From the NCBI GenBank assembly GCA_963768885.1, contig CAVYJN010000006.1, positions 1,054,001-1,118,000 of the forward strand: 64,000 nt of DNA, in the 5' to 3' direction. Source of the stretch: DASRIA01 sp963768885. Lineage in GTDB: Bacteria > Actinomycetota > Thermoleophilia > Solirubrobacterales > JBBDJG01. Every line of letters starts with the position of its first letter. Position 1 is the first letter of the stretch. The notes under the pieces were generated by a model. The model worked only from the letters and a program-made list of their open reading frames with translations, was not told where the DNA came from and ran no database searches. Shown in pieces: positions 43,801 to 53,388 of the stretch. Both the position numbers and the translations under genes were made by a program.

Positions 43801-45112
43801 GGACTGTCCGTCGGTTCGGCGGGGAGAAACCGCGAAGCGGATCGGAACAGCGCGAGATCGACCTCGCCCACCCAGGCGCTGGCGCGGAAGGGGCACGGCG
43901 GTGCTCGGCATCGCCGCGGTGCTCGGCGTCATCGCGCTTTTCGCGGGAGTCGTCGCCGTCTCCTACAACATCCTGCACGGCGGCCGCCTGGACAAGCCGT
44001 CGACGCTCGAGCCCGTGCGGATCGAGGGCCCGGAGGAGACGGTGTTCAGCTGGGCCCGCGACCGCTGCTCGGAGAACGACATTCCCGACCTGCCGGCGCG
44101 GGCCTTCAGGGATGTGTCCGGCCGTGTGCAGCTGATCTCCCCGCACTTCGTCAACAGGCGCTTCATCGGGCCGAGCCTGGACCGCCTGAGCCATCCGTGC
44201 GACGTCACGATGTCGTCGGATCGAGACCCGGACCCCGCACGTTTCGATGCTCGTGAATGGCTTGCGGCCCCGTACACGCCGGATGGGCGCACGGTCTACG
44301 CGCTCGTTCACAACGAGTACCACGGGGACGGCAGCCCGGCCAGCTGCCTGTCGGGGGATCCTCTGAAGTGCTGGTACAACGGCATCACGCTGGCCGTGTC
44401 CCGCGACGGCGGGCGGACCTTCAGCGATGCGCGCCCGCCGCCGCAGCACCTCGTCGCGAGCGTGCCGTACCGCTATGTGCCCAACGCCGGCGCCTACGGC
44501 ATCTTCGAGCCGAGCAATATCGTGCGCGGGCGGGACGACGACTACTTCTACGCGGTGGTCAGAGTCGGCGCCCACGGTCAGCAGCCGCTCGGCGCTTGTC
44601 TCATGCGCACCGAACGACTCGACGACCCTCGCTCATGGCGCGCCTGGGGAGGGTCGGAGTTCGACGTCGAATTTGCGGACCCGTACCAGGGGATTCCCGG
44701 CTCGGTCTCCGACCACGTGTGCGAGCCCTTGCCCATGTCCCAGATCGGGACGATGCACGAGAGCCTCACCTACAACACCTACCTCGGCAAGTATCTGCTG
44801 GTCGGTCTCGCGGGAGACACGATCCCCGGCCGGCGTGGACCGGTGTGGGGGATCTACTACTCGGTGTCCGACGACCTCATCGACTGGAGTCGCCGCAAGC
44901 TCATCCATGAAGTCGAAACGACCTGGACCTACGAGTGCGGGGACTCGAATCCCATTCTCTATCCGTCCGTGATCGACGAGGACTCCTCGTCGCGCAACTT
45001 CGAGACAACGGGACAGCGTCCATACCTCTACTTCACGAGGTTCCACTATCGCAACTGCGCGCAGACGCTGAACCGCGACCTCGTGCGCGTTCGCCTCGCC
45101 TTCGAGAAGTAG
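43763..45112 (+). CDS. Membrane-anchored extracellular protein with Asp-box (propeller-like)
   Basis: 449 residues from GTG 43763, which overlaps the GT2 end by 38 bases; a later start is possible. The N-terminus is strongly basic (SRRRFLRRR, RPRPPRRWRGRG) and followed by one membrane helix (AVLGIAAVLGVIALFAGVVAV), so the rest lies outside the cell. The ectodomain includes ITLAVSRDGGRTFSDA, a textbook Asp-box (S-x-D-x-G-x-x-F), plus Cys pairs and YLYFTRFHY near the end, resembling five-bladed glycosidase propellers. Catalytic residues cannot be assigned. Placement inside the glycan locus suggests glycan binding or trimming. Confidence 0.75.
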   Translation: MSRRRFLRRRPTEDCPSVRRGETAKRIGTARDRPRPPRRWRGRGTAVLGIAAVLGVIALFAGVVAVSYNILHGGRLDKPSTLEPVRIEGPEETVFSWARDRCSENDIPDLPARAFRDVSGRVQLISPHFVNRRFIGPSLDRLSHPCDVTMSSDRDPDPARFDAREWLAAPYTPDGRTVYALVHNEYHGDGSPASCLSGDPLKCWYNGITLAVSRDGGRTFSDARPPPQHLVASVPYRYVPNAGAYGIFEPSNIVRGRDDDYFYAVVRVGAHGQQPLGACLMRTERLDDPRSWRAWGGSEFDVEFADPYQGIPGSVSDHVCEPLPMSQIGTMHESLTYNTYLGKYLLVGLAGDTIPGRRGPVWGIYYSVSDDLIDWSRRKLIHEVETTWTYECGDSNPILYPSVIDEDSSSRNFETTGQRPYLYFTRFHYRNCAQTLNRDLVRVRLAFEK

Positions 45113-45116
45113 CGCC

Positions 45117-46949
45117 CTAGGCCGCCGCGGAGAACCGCTTGTCGCGCATCAGCTCCTCGATGCGCCCGCCCCACCGATGCGTGTGCAGCCAGGTGTTGTA
45201 AGCCGTTGCCGTGATGCGGGCCTCGGAGGGATAGGGCTGGTCCTCCAGGTGGTAGAGCGCGACGGGCGGCAGATACCAGTTGTCGCGGCCGGCCTCGATC
45301 AGACGCAGGCAGAGGTCGGAGTCGTCGTAGCCGCCCTGTACGTAGCACGATTGCAGGCCCCCGACCTGATCCCACGACGAGCGGTCGATCATGAGGCAGG
45401 CGCCGCTCACGGCGGGTACGGGACGAGTCACGTTGGCCGGCCGGAAATCGGTCTCGAGTCCCTTGTAGTAGTGCAGGTTGGTCCACATTGCAGCGCCCGG
45501 GTCCCGCTCGAAGTACATGCCGGCGTGCTGAATCGAGTCGTCCTCGTAGAGCAGCTTCGGTCCCAGGGCGCCGATCGCCGGCGTGGCGTCATGGAAGGCG
45601 GCCATCGTTCGCACCCAGCCGCGTGATGCCGGGAGCACGTCGGAGTTGAGCAGGACGAGCAGCCGTCCACGGGCGAGGGAGACGCCGAGATTGTTCGCGA
45701 TCGCGTACCCCGAGTTGCGATTGAGTACCGCCGTGCGGAACGGCAGCCCGTACAGCGCGTGCAGCGCAGCCGCCAATCGCTCGAATTCGCTGCCGAGCTC
45801 GGGCGAGTCCAGCACGTAGATGAGGTCCACCTCCCGAAACTCCGCGTCGTGGACGAACTGGCTGAGCTGATGCTCCATGAGGTCGACGCGACCGTGGAGC
45901 GGCACGATCACGGAGATCTCGGGGGATCGGGCAGGATCCCCGTACTGCGTGACGGTGTCGATCCGCGCGGAATCGCTCAGACGTCGCTGGAGCTTCGTGA
46001 GGGCCGGAAGCGCATGCTCGCCCAGCAACCTGTCGCCGGGCACGAGCTTCGCGAAATCGTTGATGTCCGTCATGATCCCGTTCCGCACCGACACGAGGTC
46101 CGTCGCGACCGGAGGCGTCTGGTCGGCGGTCACCTCGCCGCCCGAGTCCGTGAGTTCCGCGACCCAGGTGGATGGGACCAGGCTCGGGACATCGACCTCG
46201 AGGAAGCGGACGAACCCGTGCTTCGCGCCGGTCCCGATGCCCGGCACGAATGTCTCGGCGCCGGCGAAGAACTGATCGACGTCCGGGCGAGCATGGCGGT
46301 GAGCCCCTTCCAGCGGGTCGAAGCGATTGCCCTCGGGCGACACGAGCGCCACCCGCATGTCGTCCGTGATCCGGTCGCCGGCCCATCCGCGGATCCAGAA
46401 CGAGCGCTCATCGATCGCGAGCAGCTGTTCGACTTGAAGCGTGTGGCGGTCGGCCTCGGCCTCCACCCGTGTCCGAATCGAGGGACGCAGCGCGTCATGC
46501 ACGAGTTGGAGATTTCGAGCGAGGGCGTATGAGCCGCTGCGCGCCAGCTCCGCCGCGGACCCCTCCGCGATCAGCGATTGCAGCCGCAGACGCGCCGACC
46601 CGTCCGCGCGCGCGAGCTGCGCCACGAGCGAACGCAGGTCGGTGGTCGCCTGCTCGAGCTGGGTGGCCGTGATCCGCTGCGGCCGTCCGGAGCCACGGAT
46701 CTCCAGCGAGTACGGACCCGAGGCATGTACGGGTACAGGGAAGACCAGGAGGAGGGCGGTGCGGCCCGCGCTCGGATCGAAGGAGACCGCGCTCGACTCC
46801 AGCGGTGTCGCGGATCCCCCGTTTCGAGCTGTCACGACCGGATTCGAGCCCAGCTTCACGAGCCGCCCGCTGAGCAGGAGAAGCCGGTCGTTCAGCCAGG
46901 CGGCCGCGTCGAGCCTCGCGCCTCGTCTGGGACCGAGTGGGAAGGCCAT
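45117..46949 (-). CDS. GT2 glycosyltransferase with N-terminal modules, cassette 2
   Basis: 610 residues, frame intact, from ATG 46949. Residues 15-60: AAWLNDRLLLLSGRLVKLG beta module. Residues about 85-165: helical segment. Residues 175-265: SFWIRGWAGDRITDDMRVAL, RHARPDVDQFFAG and KHGFVRFLEV, the GW/RPDV module. Residues from 335: GT-A domain EISVIVPLHGRVDLMEHQLS, LIYVLDSPE, LLVLLNSDVLPASRGW, DDSIQHAGMYF and GGYDDSDLCLRLIE. Starts nine bases after the stop of the upstream GT4 gene. This copy is the best reference for the full architecture. Confidence 0.9.
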   Translation of the reverse strand: MAFPLGPRRGARLDAAAWLNDRLLLLSGRLVKLGSNPVVTARNGGSATPLESSAVSFDPSAGRTALLLVFPVPVHASGPYSLEIRGSGRPQRITATQLEQATTDLRSLVAQLARADGSARLRLQSLIAEGSAAELARSGSYALARNLQLVHDALRPSIRTRVEAEADRHTLQVEQLLAIDERSFWIRGWAGDRITDDMRVALVSPEGNRFDPLEGAHRHARPDVDQFFAGAETFVPGIGTGAKHGFVRFLEVDVPSLVPSTWVAELTDSGGEVTADQTPPVATDLVSVRNGIMTDINDFAKLVPGDRLLGEHALPALTKLQRRLSDSARIDTVTQYGDPARSPEISVIVPLHGRVDLMEHQLSQFVHDAEFREVDLIYVLDSPELGSEFERLAAALHALYGLPFRTAVLNRNSGYAIANNLGVSLARGRLLVLLNSDVLPASRGWVRTMAAFHDATPAIGALGPKLLYEDDSIQHAGMYFERDPGAAMWTNLHYYKGLETDFRPANVTRPVPAVSGACLMIDRSSWDQVGGLQSCYVQGGYDDSDLCLRLIEAGRDNWYLPPVALYHLEDQPYPSEARITATAYNTWLHTHRWGGRIEELMRDKRFSAAA

Positions 46950-46958
46950 CGCCGCGTC

Positions 46959-48269
46959 CTAGCTGACCGACGCCTCGAGCGACGTCGTGAATTCCGGGTG
47001 CTTGGCTCGCTCGCGAAGCGCAGCGTAGTGATGGGTGAGACTGGCGACGTGGTCATCCATCGCGTAGACCGGCGGGATTCCCGCACGGAGCTCTTCCCAC
47101 AGGCCGGGGGTCCCGACCGCCCTGGCGATCGTGCGAGCCAGGTCGCTCGGGGCTCCAGTCACGAAATGCAGCCCGTTGACCCCGTCGGTGACCTTCTCCG
47201 CCATCCCTCCGACGCCGGTGCAGATCACCGGCCGCCCATGTAGGAACGCTTCCTGGATCACCAGGGGCGAGTTCTCCCACCACGTCGAGGGCACGACCAC
47301 CCAGTCGACGTTCGCCATCAAGGAGGGAAGCCGCTCGTGGTCGTAGGGCCCGGCGATCGTGACGTTGTCGCCGGCTTCGCCGAATAGCCCACGAACCTCG
47401 GCCTCGAACCCCTCGCCGTGCAGATCGAGGTTGGCGCCGTGAACCAACAGATGGGCGTCCGCGCCCGTCTGCCTCAGCAGGGCCATCGCCCTCAAGAGCA
47501 CCTGGATCCCCTTGTACGGGCTGATCTGGCCGAAGAAACCGAGCCGGGTCCGGGGCCCCTCGCGTGTGTCTTCGTGGATCCGAGGCGCCGGCGCGCGACC
47601 GTAGTCCTCGAACAGGATCTTCTCGGGCGGGATCCCCCATTCGACGTACCGCTGCCTCAGGAAGTGGCTGGGGGCGAGGAAGAGGTCCACGTTCTCGAGG
47701 TGCGACTGGATGAACCGCTTTCGCAGGAAGAAGGCCCCTCTTGATATCGACGGGAAGCACTCGTTGCATCGCCGAGGCGATTCGTTCAGGCAGAGCTCCC
47801 CGTTCGTGCGCACGAGCTGGCCGTCCCGGTGGCAGATCGGGAGGTACTCGTGCAGCGTGTAGAGGATCGGCACGTGAGGGAGGGTGCGGCGCACCTGCGA
47901 GACGACGTCACAACCGATGAAGAGCGTGTGCTGGAAATGGACCACGTCCGGCCTGTGAGCGCGCAGGAAGTCGGCGAAGTAGCGGCTGTAGAGCGTCTTG
48001 TCCCGTGAGGTCAGATGAAAGAAGTCGAACTCGTCCCACCGCGTGAAGACGAGGTACTCGTCGCTCGCGCCCTCGAGCAGGCCGAACGGCGCGTTCGGAT
48101 GCGACGAGTCCGTCCTGCCGGGGGAGGGGCCCGTCCTGGCCACGAGGACCGGCTCGATCTCGTCGGAGGCCCTCATCGCCTCGTGCAGTTCGAGCGCGTA
48201 CTGCTCCGCGCCACCGGGATGGATGGCCGGGTGATTGTGGAGGACGTAGAGAACCTTCGTCTTAGCCAT
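46959..48269 (-). CDS. GT4 glycosyltransferase, cassette 2
   Basis: 436 residues from ATG 48269 (MAKTKVLYVLHNHPAIHPGG). GT-B fold with GGAEQYALELHEAM, central ICHRDGQLVRTNGELC and SPRRCNECFP, donor domain from RLGFFGQISPYKGIQ, and E-x7-E in WWENSPLVIQEAFLHG. All catalytic features are intact. The minus-strand upstream region holds TACGAT near 48312, a possible -10 about 40 bases before the start. Together with the GT2 at 45117 this is the mirror-oriented copy of cassette 1. Confidence 0.9.
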   Translation of the reverse strand: MAKTKVLYVLHNHPAIHPGGAEQYALELHEAMRASDEIEPVLVARTGPSPGRTDSSHPNAPFGLLEGASDEYLVFTRWDEFDFFHLTSRDKTLYSRYFADFLRAHRPDVVHFQHTLFIGCDVVSQVRRTLPHVPILYTLHEYLPICHRDGQLVRTNGELCLNESPRRCNECFPSISRGAFFLRKRFIQSHLENVDLFLAPSHFLRQRYVEWGIPPEKILFEDYGRAPAPRIHEDTREGPRTRLGFFGQISPYKGIQVLLRAMALLRQTGADAHLLVHGANLDLHGEGFEAEVRGLFGEAGDNVTIAGPYDHERLPSLMANVDWVVVPSTWWENSPLVIQEAFLHGRPVICTGVGGMAEKVTDGVNGLHFVTGAPSDLARTIARAVGTPGLWEELRAGIPPVYAMDDHVASLTHHYAALRERAKHPEFTTSLEASVS

Positions 48270-48470
48270 GCCCCAAACCCTGGCCAGGACCGCGCCCCCG
48301 GCGCGAATATCGTAGCCGCCCACACACTCCGCCGGCCACAGGAAAGCGCGCAGCGCCCAAAGGGCCGTTGCTAGACTGCCTGTCAGGCGGGGAGGTTTGG
48401 CGTTCGCGGGCCAGCAGCCCTAGCGCAGCCGCCTCACCCTGGGTGTCAGGTATCTCTACGAAGGCGGAAA

Positions 48471-49376
48471 TTGGCCACAGGAGCTGAGCTCAATGCTGAC
48501 GGCTCGAGCAAACTCGCGGCTTCGGCCTACCAGGAGTTAGTAGGCCGGATCCAGGGCTGGGTGCAGGACGTCGTGCCCGCCGACGAGGCGACCGTGGTCG
48601 TCAGCCGTGGCGACGAGTCCCTGCTCCAGCTCGGCGCCAGGCCGTCACTGCATTTCCCGCGCCTTCCGGACGGGCGTTATGCGGGCCACCATCCGGCAGA
48701 CAGCGACGCCGCGGTCGCCGAGCTGGAGGGACTGCGAGAGCAAGGCGCCGCGTACCTGGTCCTGCCGAATACAGCCTTCTGGTGGCTCGACTTCTATGAC
48801 GGCTTCGCCCGCCATCTACAGGAGAACTACGAGACGGTCCTCTCGAATGACGACTGCCGCATCTACCGGCTCCTTCAGGGCGGTCCCCGCCCTGCCGATA
48901 CAGCCCTCGTCGGGTCCAGCCGGATCCCGGTCACCATACGAGCCAATGGGCGGATCCTGAGCCAGTTTCTCGACACCATCCTGCCCTCTGGGGCGCGGAC
49001 CGTCGTGCTCAACTCGTCCACTGCGCCGGTTCCGTCAGGGACGGAGGCATGGCAGCCACCGCCGGCTGCGATCACGGATCAGCAGGCGACCGCCGACGAG
49101 CTCGTCGGGCTGGCGAGGAGGGGAGTCGAGTTCCTCGTGATTCCAAGCACGGCGTTCGATTGGGTCAAGCTGCACCCGGCGCTCGCCCAGGCACTTCGGG
49201 CCGGTCCGCGGCTCGTGACCCGCCAGAAGTACATCTGCGAGATCTACGAGCTGAACGCGGCTCCGATCGCTCCCGCGCCGGTCGCACAGCCCGAAGTGCG
49301 CTCCGAGCCTCCGCGACCGCGCTCGACTGAAGAGAACCCTGCTCGAGCAGGTCGGCCGTCGCCGTGCTGCGCATGA
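48471..49376 (+). CDS. Protein with two copies of a small alpha/beta domain
   Basis: 301 residues from TTG 48471 with AAGGCGG upstream. Two similar units of about 100 residues: unit 1 has VVVSRGDESLLQL, LHFPRLPDGRYAG, ELEGLREQGAAYLVLPNTAF and RIYRLL; unit 2 has VVLNSSTAPVP, DELVGLARRGVEFLVIPSTA and CEIYEL. The same unit occurs at the C-terminus of the PhyH gene (57198), as LEDLRSKGFGFFVIPKQ. No catalytic motif is seen. I do not recognise the family; a non-catalytic scaffold or binding module for glycan enzymes is a guess. The C-terminal 45 residues are Pro-rich. It overlaps the next GT4 start. Confidence 0.7.
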   Translation: MATGAELNADGSSKLAASAYQELVGRIQGWVQDVVPADEATVVVSRGDESLLQLGARPSLHFPRLPDGRYAGHHPADSDAAVAELEGLREQGAAYLVLPNTAFWWLDFYDGFARHLQENYETVLSNDDCRIYRLLQGGPRPADTALVGSSRIPVTIRANGRILSQFLDTILPSGARTVVLNSSTAPVPSGTEAWQPPPAAITDQQATADELVGLARRGVEFLVIPSTAFDWVKLHPALAQALRAGPRLVTRQKYICEIYELNAAPIAPAPVAQPEVRSEPPRPRSTEENPARAGRPSPCCA

Positions 49377-50710
49377 TGAACGATAGGCCGACGAAGGTTC
49401 TGTTCGTGTGCCACAACCATCCGGCGGTTCAGCCGGGTGGCGCCGAGCAGTACGCCTTCGAGTTCTACGAAGCGCTCCGCTCCACGGAGGAGGTCGAGCC
49501 GTTCTTCCTCGCCCGCGCGCCGGTCCCCGACACGGGGCTGTCGCCGCGCCACAAGCACACCGTGATCTGCTTCGGTGAACGACGATCCGAATCAGTACTT
49601 CATGCACACCGATCAGGCCAACTGGAACTGGCTGTTCGACCGGCCAAACGACAAGCGAGGCGCTGCAGTCATACGGAGAGCTGCTTCAGGCGATCCAGGC
49701 CGGACATCGTGCACTTCCAGCACACGCTGTTCATCGGCTACGACGCAATCAGGGTGACGCGGAACGCGTTGCCGGACGCGCCCATCGTCTACACGCTGCA
49801 CGACTTCATACCGATCTGCCATCGCAACGGCCAGATGGTGCGCACGATCCACAACAGGCTCTGCCGACGAGGCCTCCCCGCGTCGCTGCTCACGAGTGCT
49901 TCCCGCAGCTCACCCCCCAGCTCGTTCTTCATGCGGGAGCGCTTCATCAGGTCTCAGCTCGCGCTCGTCGACCGTTTCGTCGCGCCCAGTCGGTTCCTGC
50001 GGCAGCGCTACATCGAGTGGGGCATCCCCGCCGACCGGATCATGTTCGAGGACTACGGCAGACTGCCCGTCGAGCGTATCGCCGGCGATGCTGACCGGGA
50101 CGTCGCCAGTCCGCGGAACCGCTTCGCCTTCTTCGGGCAGTTCACCCCGTTCAAGGGCGCCGACCTGCTGCTCGAGGCGATGAAGATCCTCGGAGACGAC
50201 TTCGACGCCCACCTCTACGTCCGCGGGGCCAACCTCGAGGTGCAGTCGGACGAGTTCCAGGATCGCTTCAAGCCCCTGCTCGAAGAGACCCGCGAGACCG
50301 TGACGGTCGGCGGCTCCTACAGCCGCTCGCAGATCTCCGAGCTGATGGCGAAGATCGACTGGGTCGTGGTCCCGTCGATCTGGTGGGAGAACTCGCCGCT
50401 CGTGATCCAGGAGGCGTTCCTGCACGGCCGGCCGGTGATCTGCACCGACATCGGCGGGATGGAGGAGAAGGTCACGAATGGTGTCGACGGGCTGCACTTC
50501 CGCCGCGGCGATGCCGAGCACCTCGCCGAGGTCATCGAGCGAGCGGCGACAACGCCCGGTCTGTGGGAGGAGCTCGCGGCAGGAATCCCCGAGGTGCACC
50601 CAATGGACACGCACGTTGCCAACATGACCGCCGTGTACCGCGACCTGCTGGAGCAAGGCGTGCCGGGCCCGGTCGCCGACCGCAGCCTGACGGGGATCTC
50701 GAATGCCTAG
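49376..50710 (+). CDS. GT4 glycosyltransferase, six frame changes
   Basis: ATG 49376 (ATG 49373 also in frame). Frame breaks cluster at 49575-49700 (SVNDDPNQYFMHTDQ and then EALQSYGELLQA are in other frames) and 49870-49925 (the SPRRC-x-ECFP segment). Each set is three extra bases, so the frame recovers and the end is normal: RNRFAFFGQFTPFKGADLLL and WWENSPLVIQEAFLHG with E-x7-E. Corrected length about 442 residues. The density of errors could mean a decaying gene, but the neighbours have the same kind of change, so sequence error is as likely. The stop overlaps the next GT4 (ATGCCTAG). Confidence 0.78.
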   Translation: MNDRPTKVLFVCHNHPAVQPGGAEQYAFEFYEALRSTEEVEPFFLARAPVPDTGLSPRHKHTVICFGERRSESVLHAHRSGQLELAVRPAKRQARRCSHTESCFRRSRPDIVHFQHTLFIGYDAIRVTRNALPDAPIVYTLHDFIPICHRNGQMVRTIHNRLCRRGLPASLLTSASRSSPPSSFFMRERFIRSQLALVDRFVAPSRFLRQRYIEWGIPADRIMFEDYGRLPVERIAGDADRDVASPRNRFAFFGQFTPFKGADLLLEAMKILGDDFDAHLYVRGANLEVQSDEFQDRFKPLLEETRETVTVGGSYSRSQISELMAKIDWVVVPSIWWENSPLVIQEAFLHGRPVICTDIGGMEEKVTNGVDGLHFRRGDAEHLAEVIERAATTPGLWEELAAGIPEVHPMDTHVANMTAVYRDLLEQGVPGPVADRSLTGISNA

Positions 50711-52052
50711 CGCCGCCATGCAGGACAAGCCGAAGGTTCTGATCGTCTGTCACAACCACCCGCATCTTCGGCCGGGTGGCGCAGAGGGATACGCCCTGAG
50801 CCTCTACGAGGCACTGCGGGACGCCGGCGACGTCGAGCCGGTGTTCCTGGGACGGACGGGTGCTCCCAGCCCGTACGAAGGACGTGCCCCCTTGCACCCG
50901 TACACGCCGGTGAGCTCCGTCAACGAGGACCCCAACCAGTACCTCATGTGGACCGACGTCTCGAGGCTCGACTACTTCTTTCACCGCTCGGCTCGGACAA
51001 GGAGGCGATCGACCAAGGACTACCGCAACTTTCTGCTCGCGCACCGGCCCGACGTCGTCCACTTCCAGCACAACTACCTGCTCGGCTACGACTTCCTGCG
51101 CGTCACGAGGAACACGCTGCCGGACGCGCCGATCGTCTACATGCTCCACGAGTACCTGGCGATCTGCCACCACGACGGCCAGATGATCCGGACCCAAACC
51201 AGGGAACTCTGCCGAAGAGCAGTCGCCGCGGCGTTGCAACGAGTGCTTTCCGGAGATCAGCCCACGGCGATTCTTCTTGCGGGAGCGCTTCATCAAGTCG
51301 CACCTCAACCTCGTCGACATGTTCATCGCGCCCAGCGACTACGTGCGCGACCGGTATGTCGATTGGGGCATCCCGGCCGAGAAGATCCAGGTCGAACCGT
51401 GCGGCATCCCGGCGGTAGACCATCCGCCGGAACCAGATCCCGGCCGTGCAAGGAATCGCTTTGCATTCTTCGGGCAGTTCACGCCACTACAAGGGCACAG
51501 ACGTGCTGCTGAAGGCCATGGCGCTCCTCGGAAACGACTTCGACGGCCACCTCTCGATCCACGGAGCAAACCTCGAGAACTACGTCGCGCAAACGCAAGA
51601 TCGGTTCCGGGAACTGCTCGACGCAGACCTCGGAAACGGTCACCTTCGCCGGTCCGTACGAGCGTGCCGAGCTGACGAAGATCATGATGGCCACGGACTG
51701 GACCGTGGTCCCCTCGATCTGGTGGGAGACCGGGCCGCTGGTCGTGCCCGAGTCCTTCCAGCACGGTCGCCCCGTGATCTGCTCGGACATCGGCGGAATG
51801 TCAGAGAAGGTCAGGCATGGAGTGAGTGGCCTGCACTTCGATGTGGGTGATCCCGATGACCTCGCCGCGACGCTCAAGACAGCGGCCGAGACCCCGGGGC
51901 TGTGGTCGAAGCTGCAGGCGGGGATTCCTCCTGTCTACGAGATGACGGACCATGTCCAGGTGGTGACGGACATCTACCGCCGACTGCTCGAGAGCGGGCG
52001 CCCGGGCGCGCGCGCAGGCCATTCCCGGTCGGCGGAGGTACTCAATGCCTAG
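50703..52052 (+). CDS. GT4 glycosyltransferase, three extra bases
   Basis: ATG 50703 lies in ATGCCTAG, overlapping the previous stop. Frame changes near 51210, 51486 and 51630 sum to three bases; corrected length about 448 residues. Features: KVLIVCHNHPHLRPGGAEGY, STKDYRNFLLAHRPDVVHFQ, SPRRCNECFP (second frame), FGQFTPYKG-type segment, and E-x7-E in WWETGPLVVPESFQHG. It is the closest relative of the next gene (52045), with the same WWETGPLV signature, and shares its junction sequence, so the pair is a recent duplication. Confidence 0.8.
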
Positions 52053-53388
52053 CAAGCCGAAAGTCCTGCTGGTCTGCCATAACCATCCCCACATCCGGCC
52101 CGGAGGTGCAGAGGGGTACGCCCTCAACCTCTATGAGGCCGTCCGCGACGCGGGCGAGTTCGACGCCGTGTTCCTTGGCCGGACCGGACCGGCGCCGATG
52201 CCGCCGATCGTGTTCCGGCCTCCGCACCAGTACTCACCGATCACATCCATCAATGAGGATCCGAACCAGTACCTGCTTTACACGGACCTGACGGGCTTCG
52301 ACTTCTTCTTTCATCGCTCGCCTCACAAAGAGACCATCACGAAGGACTACCGCAACTTCCTTCTGGCCCACCGGCCTGACGTCGTCCACTTCCAGCACAA
52401 CTACCTCCTTGGATACGACTTCCTTCGCGTAACGAAGAACACGCTGCCCGACGCCCCGATCGTCTCCATGCTGCACGAGTATCTGCCGATCTGCTTTCAC
52501 GACGGCCAGATGATTCGCACGAACACCCGGACGCTGTGTAAAGAGCAATCTCCGCGGCGTTGCAACGAGTGCTTTCCGCACATCAGCCCGCAGGCATTTT
52601 TCCTGCGCGAGCGCTTCATGAAGTCTCATCTGTCTCTGGTCGACATGTTCATCGCACCGAGCGACTACGTACGCGACCGGTACGTCGACTGGGGGATCCC
52701 GTCCGAGAAGATCCAGGTCGAGACCTACGCGCTCCCACCGTCTCAGCACCAAGAGGTCACGGAGGAGCGTGCCAAGCGAAATCGCTTCGCCTTCTTCGGC
52801 CAGTTCACGCCCTACAAGGGCACGGACGTCCTGCTGAAGGCCATGGGCATCTTCGGCGAGGACTTCGACGGTCACCTGTGGATACACGGAGCCAACCTCG
52901 AAACTCAGGCCCCGCACTTCCAAGAGGAATTCCGCGGACTGCTGGAGAAGACATCGAAGACGGTCACGTTTGCCGGCCCGTACGACCACGCCACCGAGTT
53001 GCACAAGCTGATGGCTGGCACGGACTGGGTCGTGATTCCCTCAATCTGGTGGGAGACCGGTCCACTGGTGGCATTGGAGGCGTTCCAGAACGGCAGGCCG
53101 GTGATCTGTAGCGACATCGGCGGTATGTCGGAAAAGGTCGGTGACGGGGTGAGCGGGCTTCACTTCAACGTGGGCAATCCCGATGACCTCGCGGCCGTGT
53201 TGAAAACGGCGGCGGAGACCCCGGGACTCTGGTCGAAGCTGCGCGCCGGGATCCCGCCCGTGTACGACATCCGCGATCACGCCGAGGTCGTAACGGACAT
53301 TTACCGACGCCTGCTGGCGGCGAGTCGGCACGAGCGCGAAGGCGCAGGGACGTTGTCCATCCAAGACAAGGAGGTGCTCAGTGGCTGA
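52045..53388 (+). CDS. GT4 glycosyltransferase, cassette 3
   Basis: 447 residues, frame intact. ATG 52045 again sits in ATGCCTAG overlapping the previous stop by eight bases. N-terminal KVLLVCHNHPHIRPGGAEGY; Cys segment ICFHDGQMIRTNTRTLC and SPRRCNECFP; donor domain FGQFTPYKGTDVLLKAM; E-x7-E in WWETGPLVALEAFQNG. It belongs to a subgroup (with 50703) having ETG in place of ENS/ESS in that motif. GC content is visibly lower than in the genes before 37 kb. The stop overlaps the GT2 start by eight bases. Confidence 0.9.
   Translation: MPSKPKVLLVCHNHPHIRPGGAEGYALNLYEAVRDAGEFDAVFLGRTGPAPMPPIVFRPPHQYSPITSINEDPNQYLLYTDLTGFDFFFHRSPHKETITKDYRNFLLAHRPDVVHFQHNYLLGYDFLRVTKNTLPDAPIVSMLHEYLPICFHDGQMIRTNTRTLCKEQSPRRCNECFPHISPQAFFLRERFMKSHLSLVDMFIAPSDYVRDRYVDWGIPSEKIQVETYALPPSQHQEVTEERAKRNRFAFFGQFTPYKGTDVLLKAMGIFGEDFDGHLWIHGANLETQAPHFQEEFRGLLEKTSKTVTFAGPYDHATELHKLMAGTDWVVIPSIWWETGPLVALEAFQNGRPVICSDIGGMSEKVGDGVSGLHFNVGNPDDLAAVLKTAAETPGLWSKLRAGIPPVYDIRDHAEVVTDIYRRLLAASRHEREGAGTLSIQDKEVLSG

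Noticed and set aside
49376..52052. GT4 pseudogenes from decay
   Set aside because: Frame changes sum to multiples of three, leave no internal domain loss and are of the same type as in essential genes, so decay is not shown.
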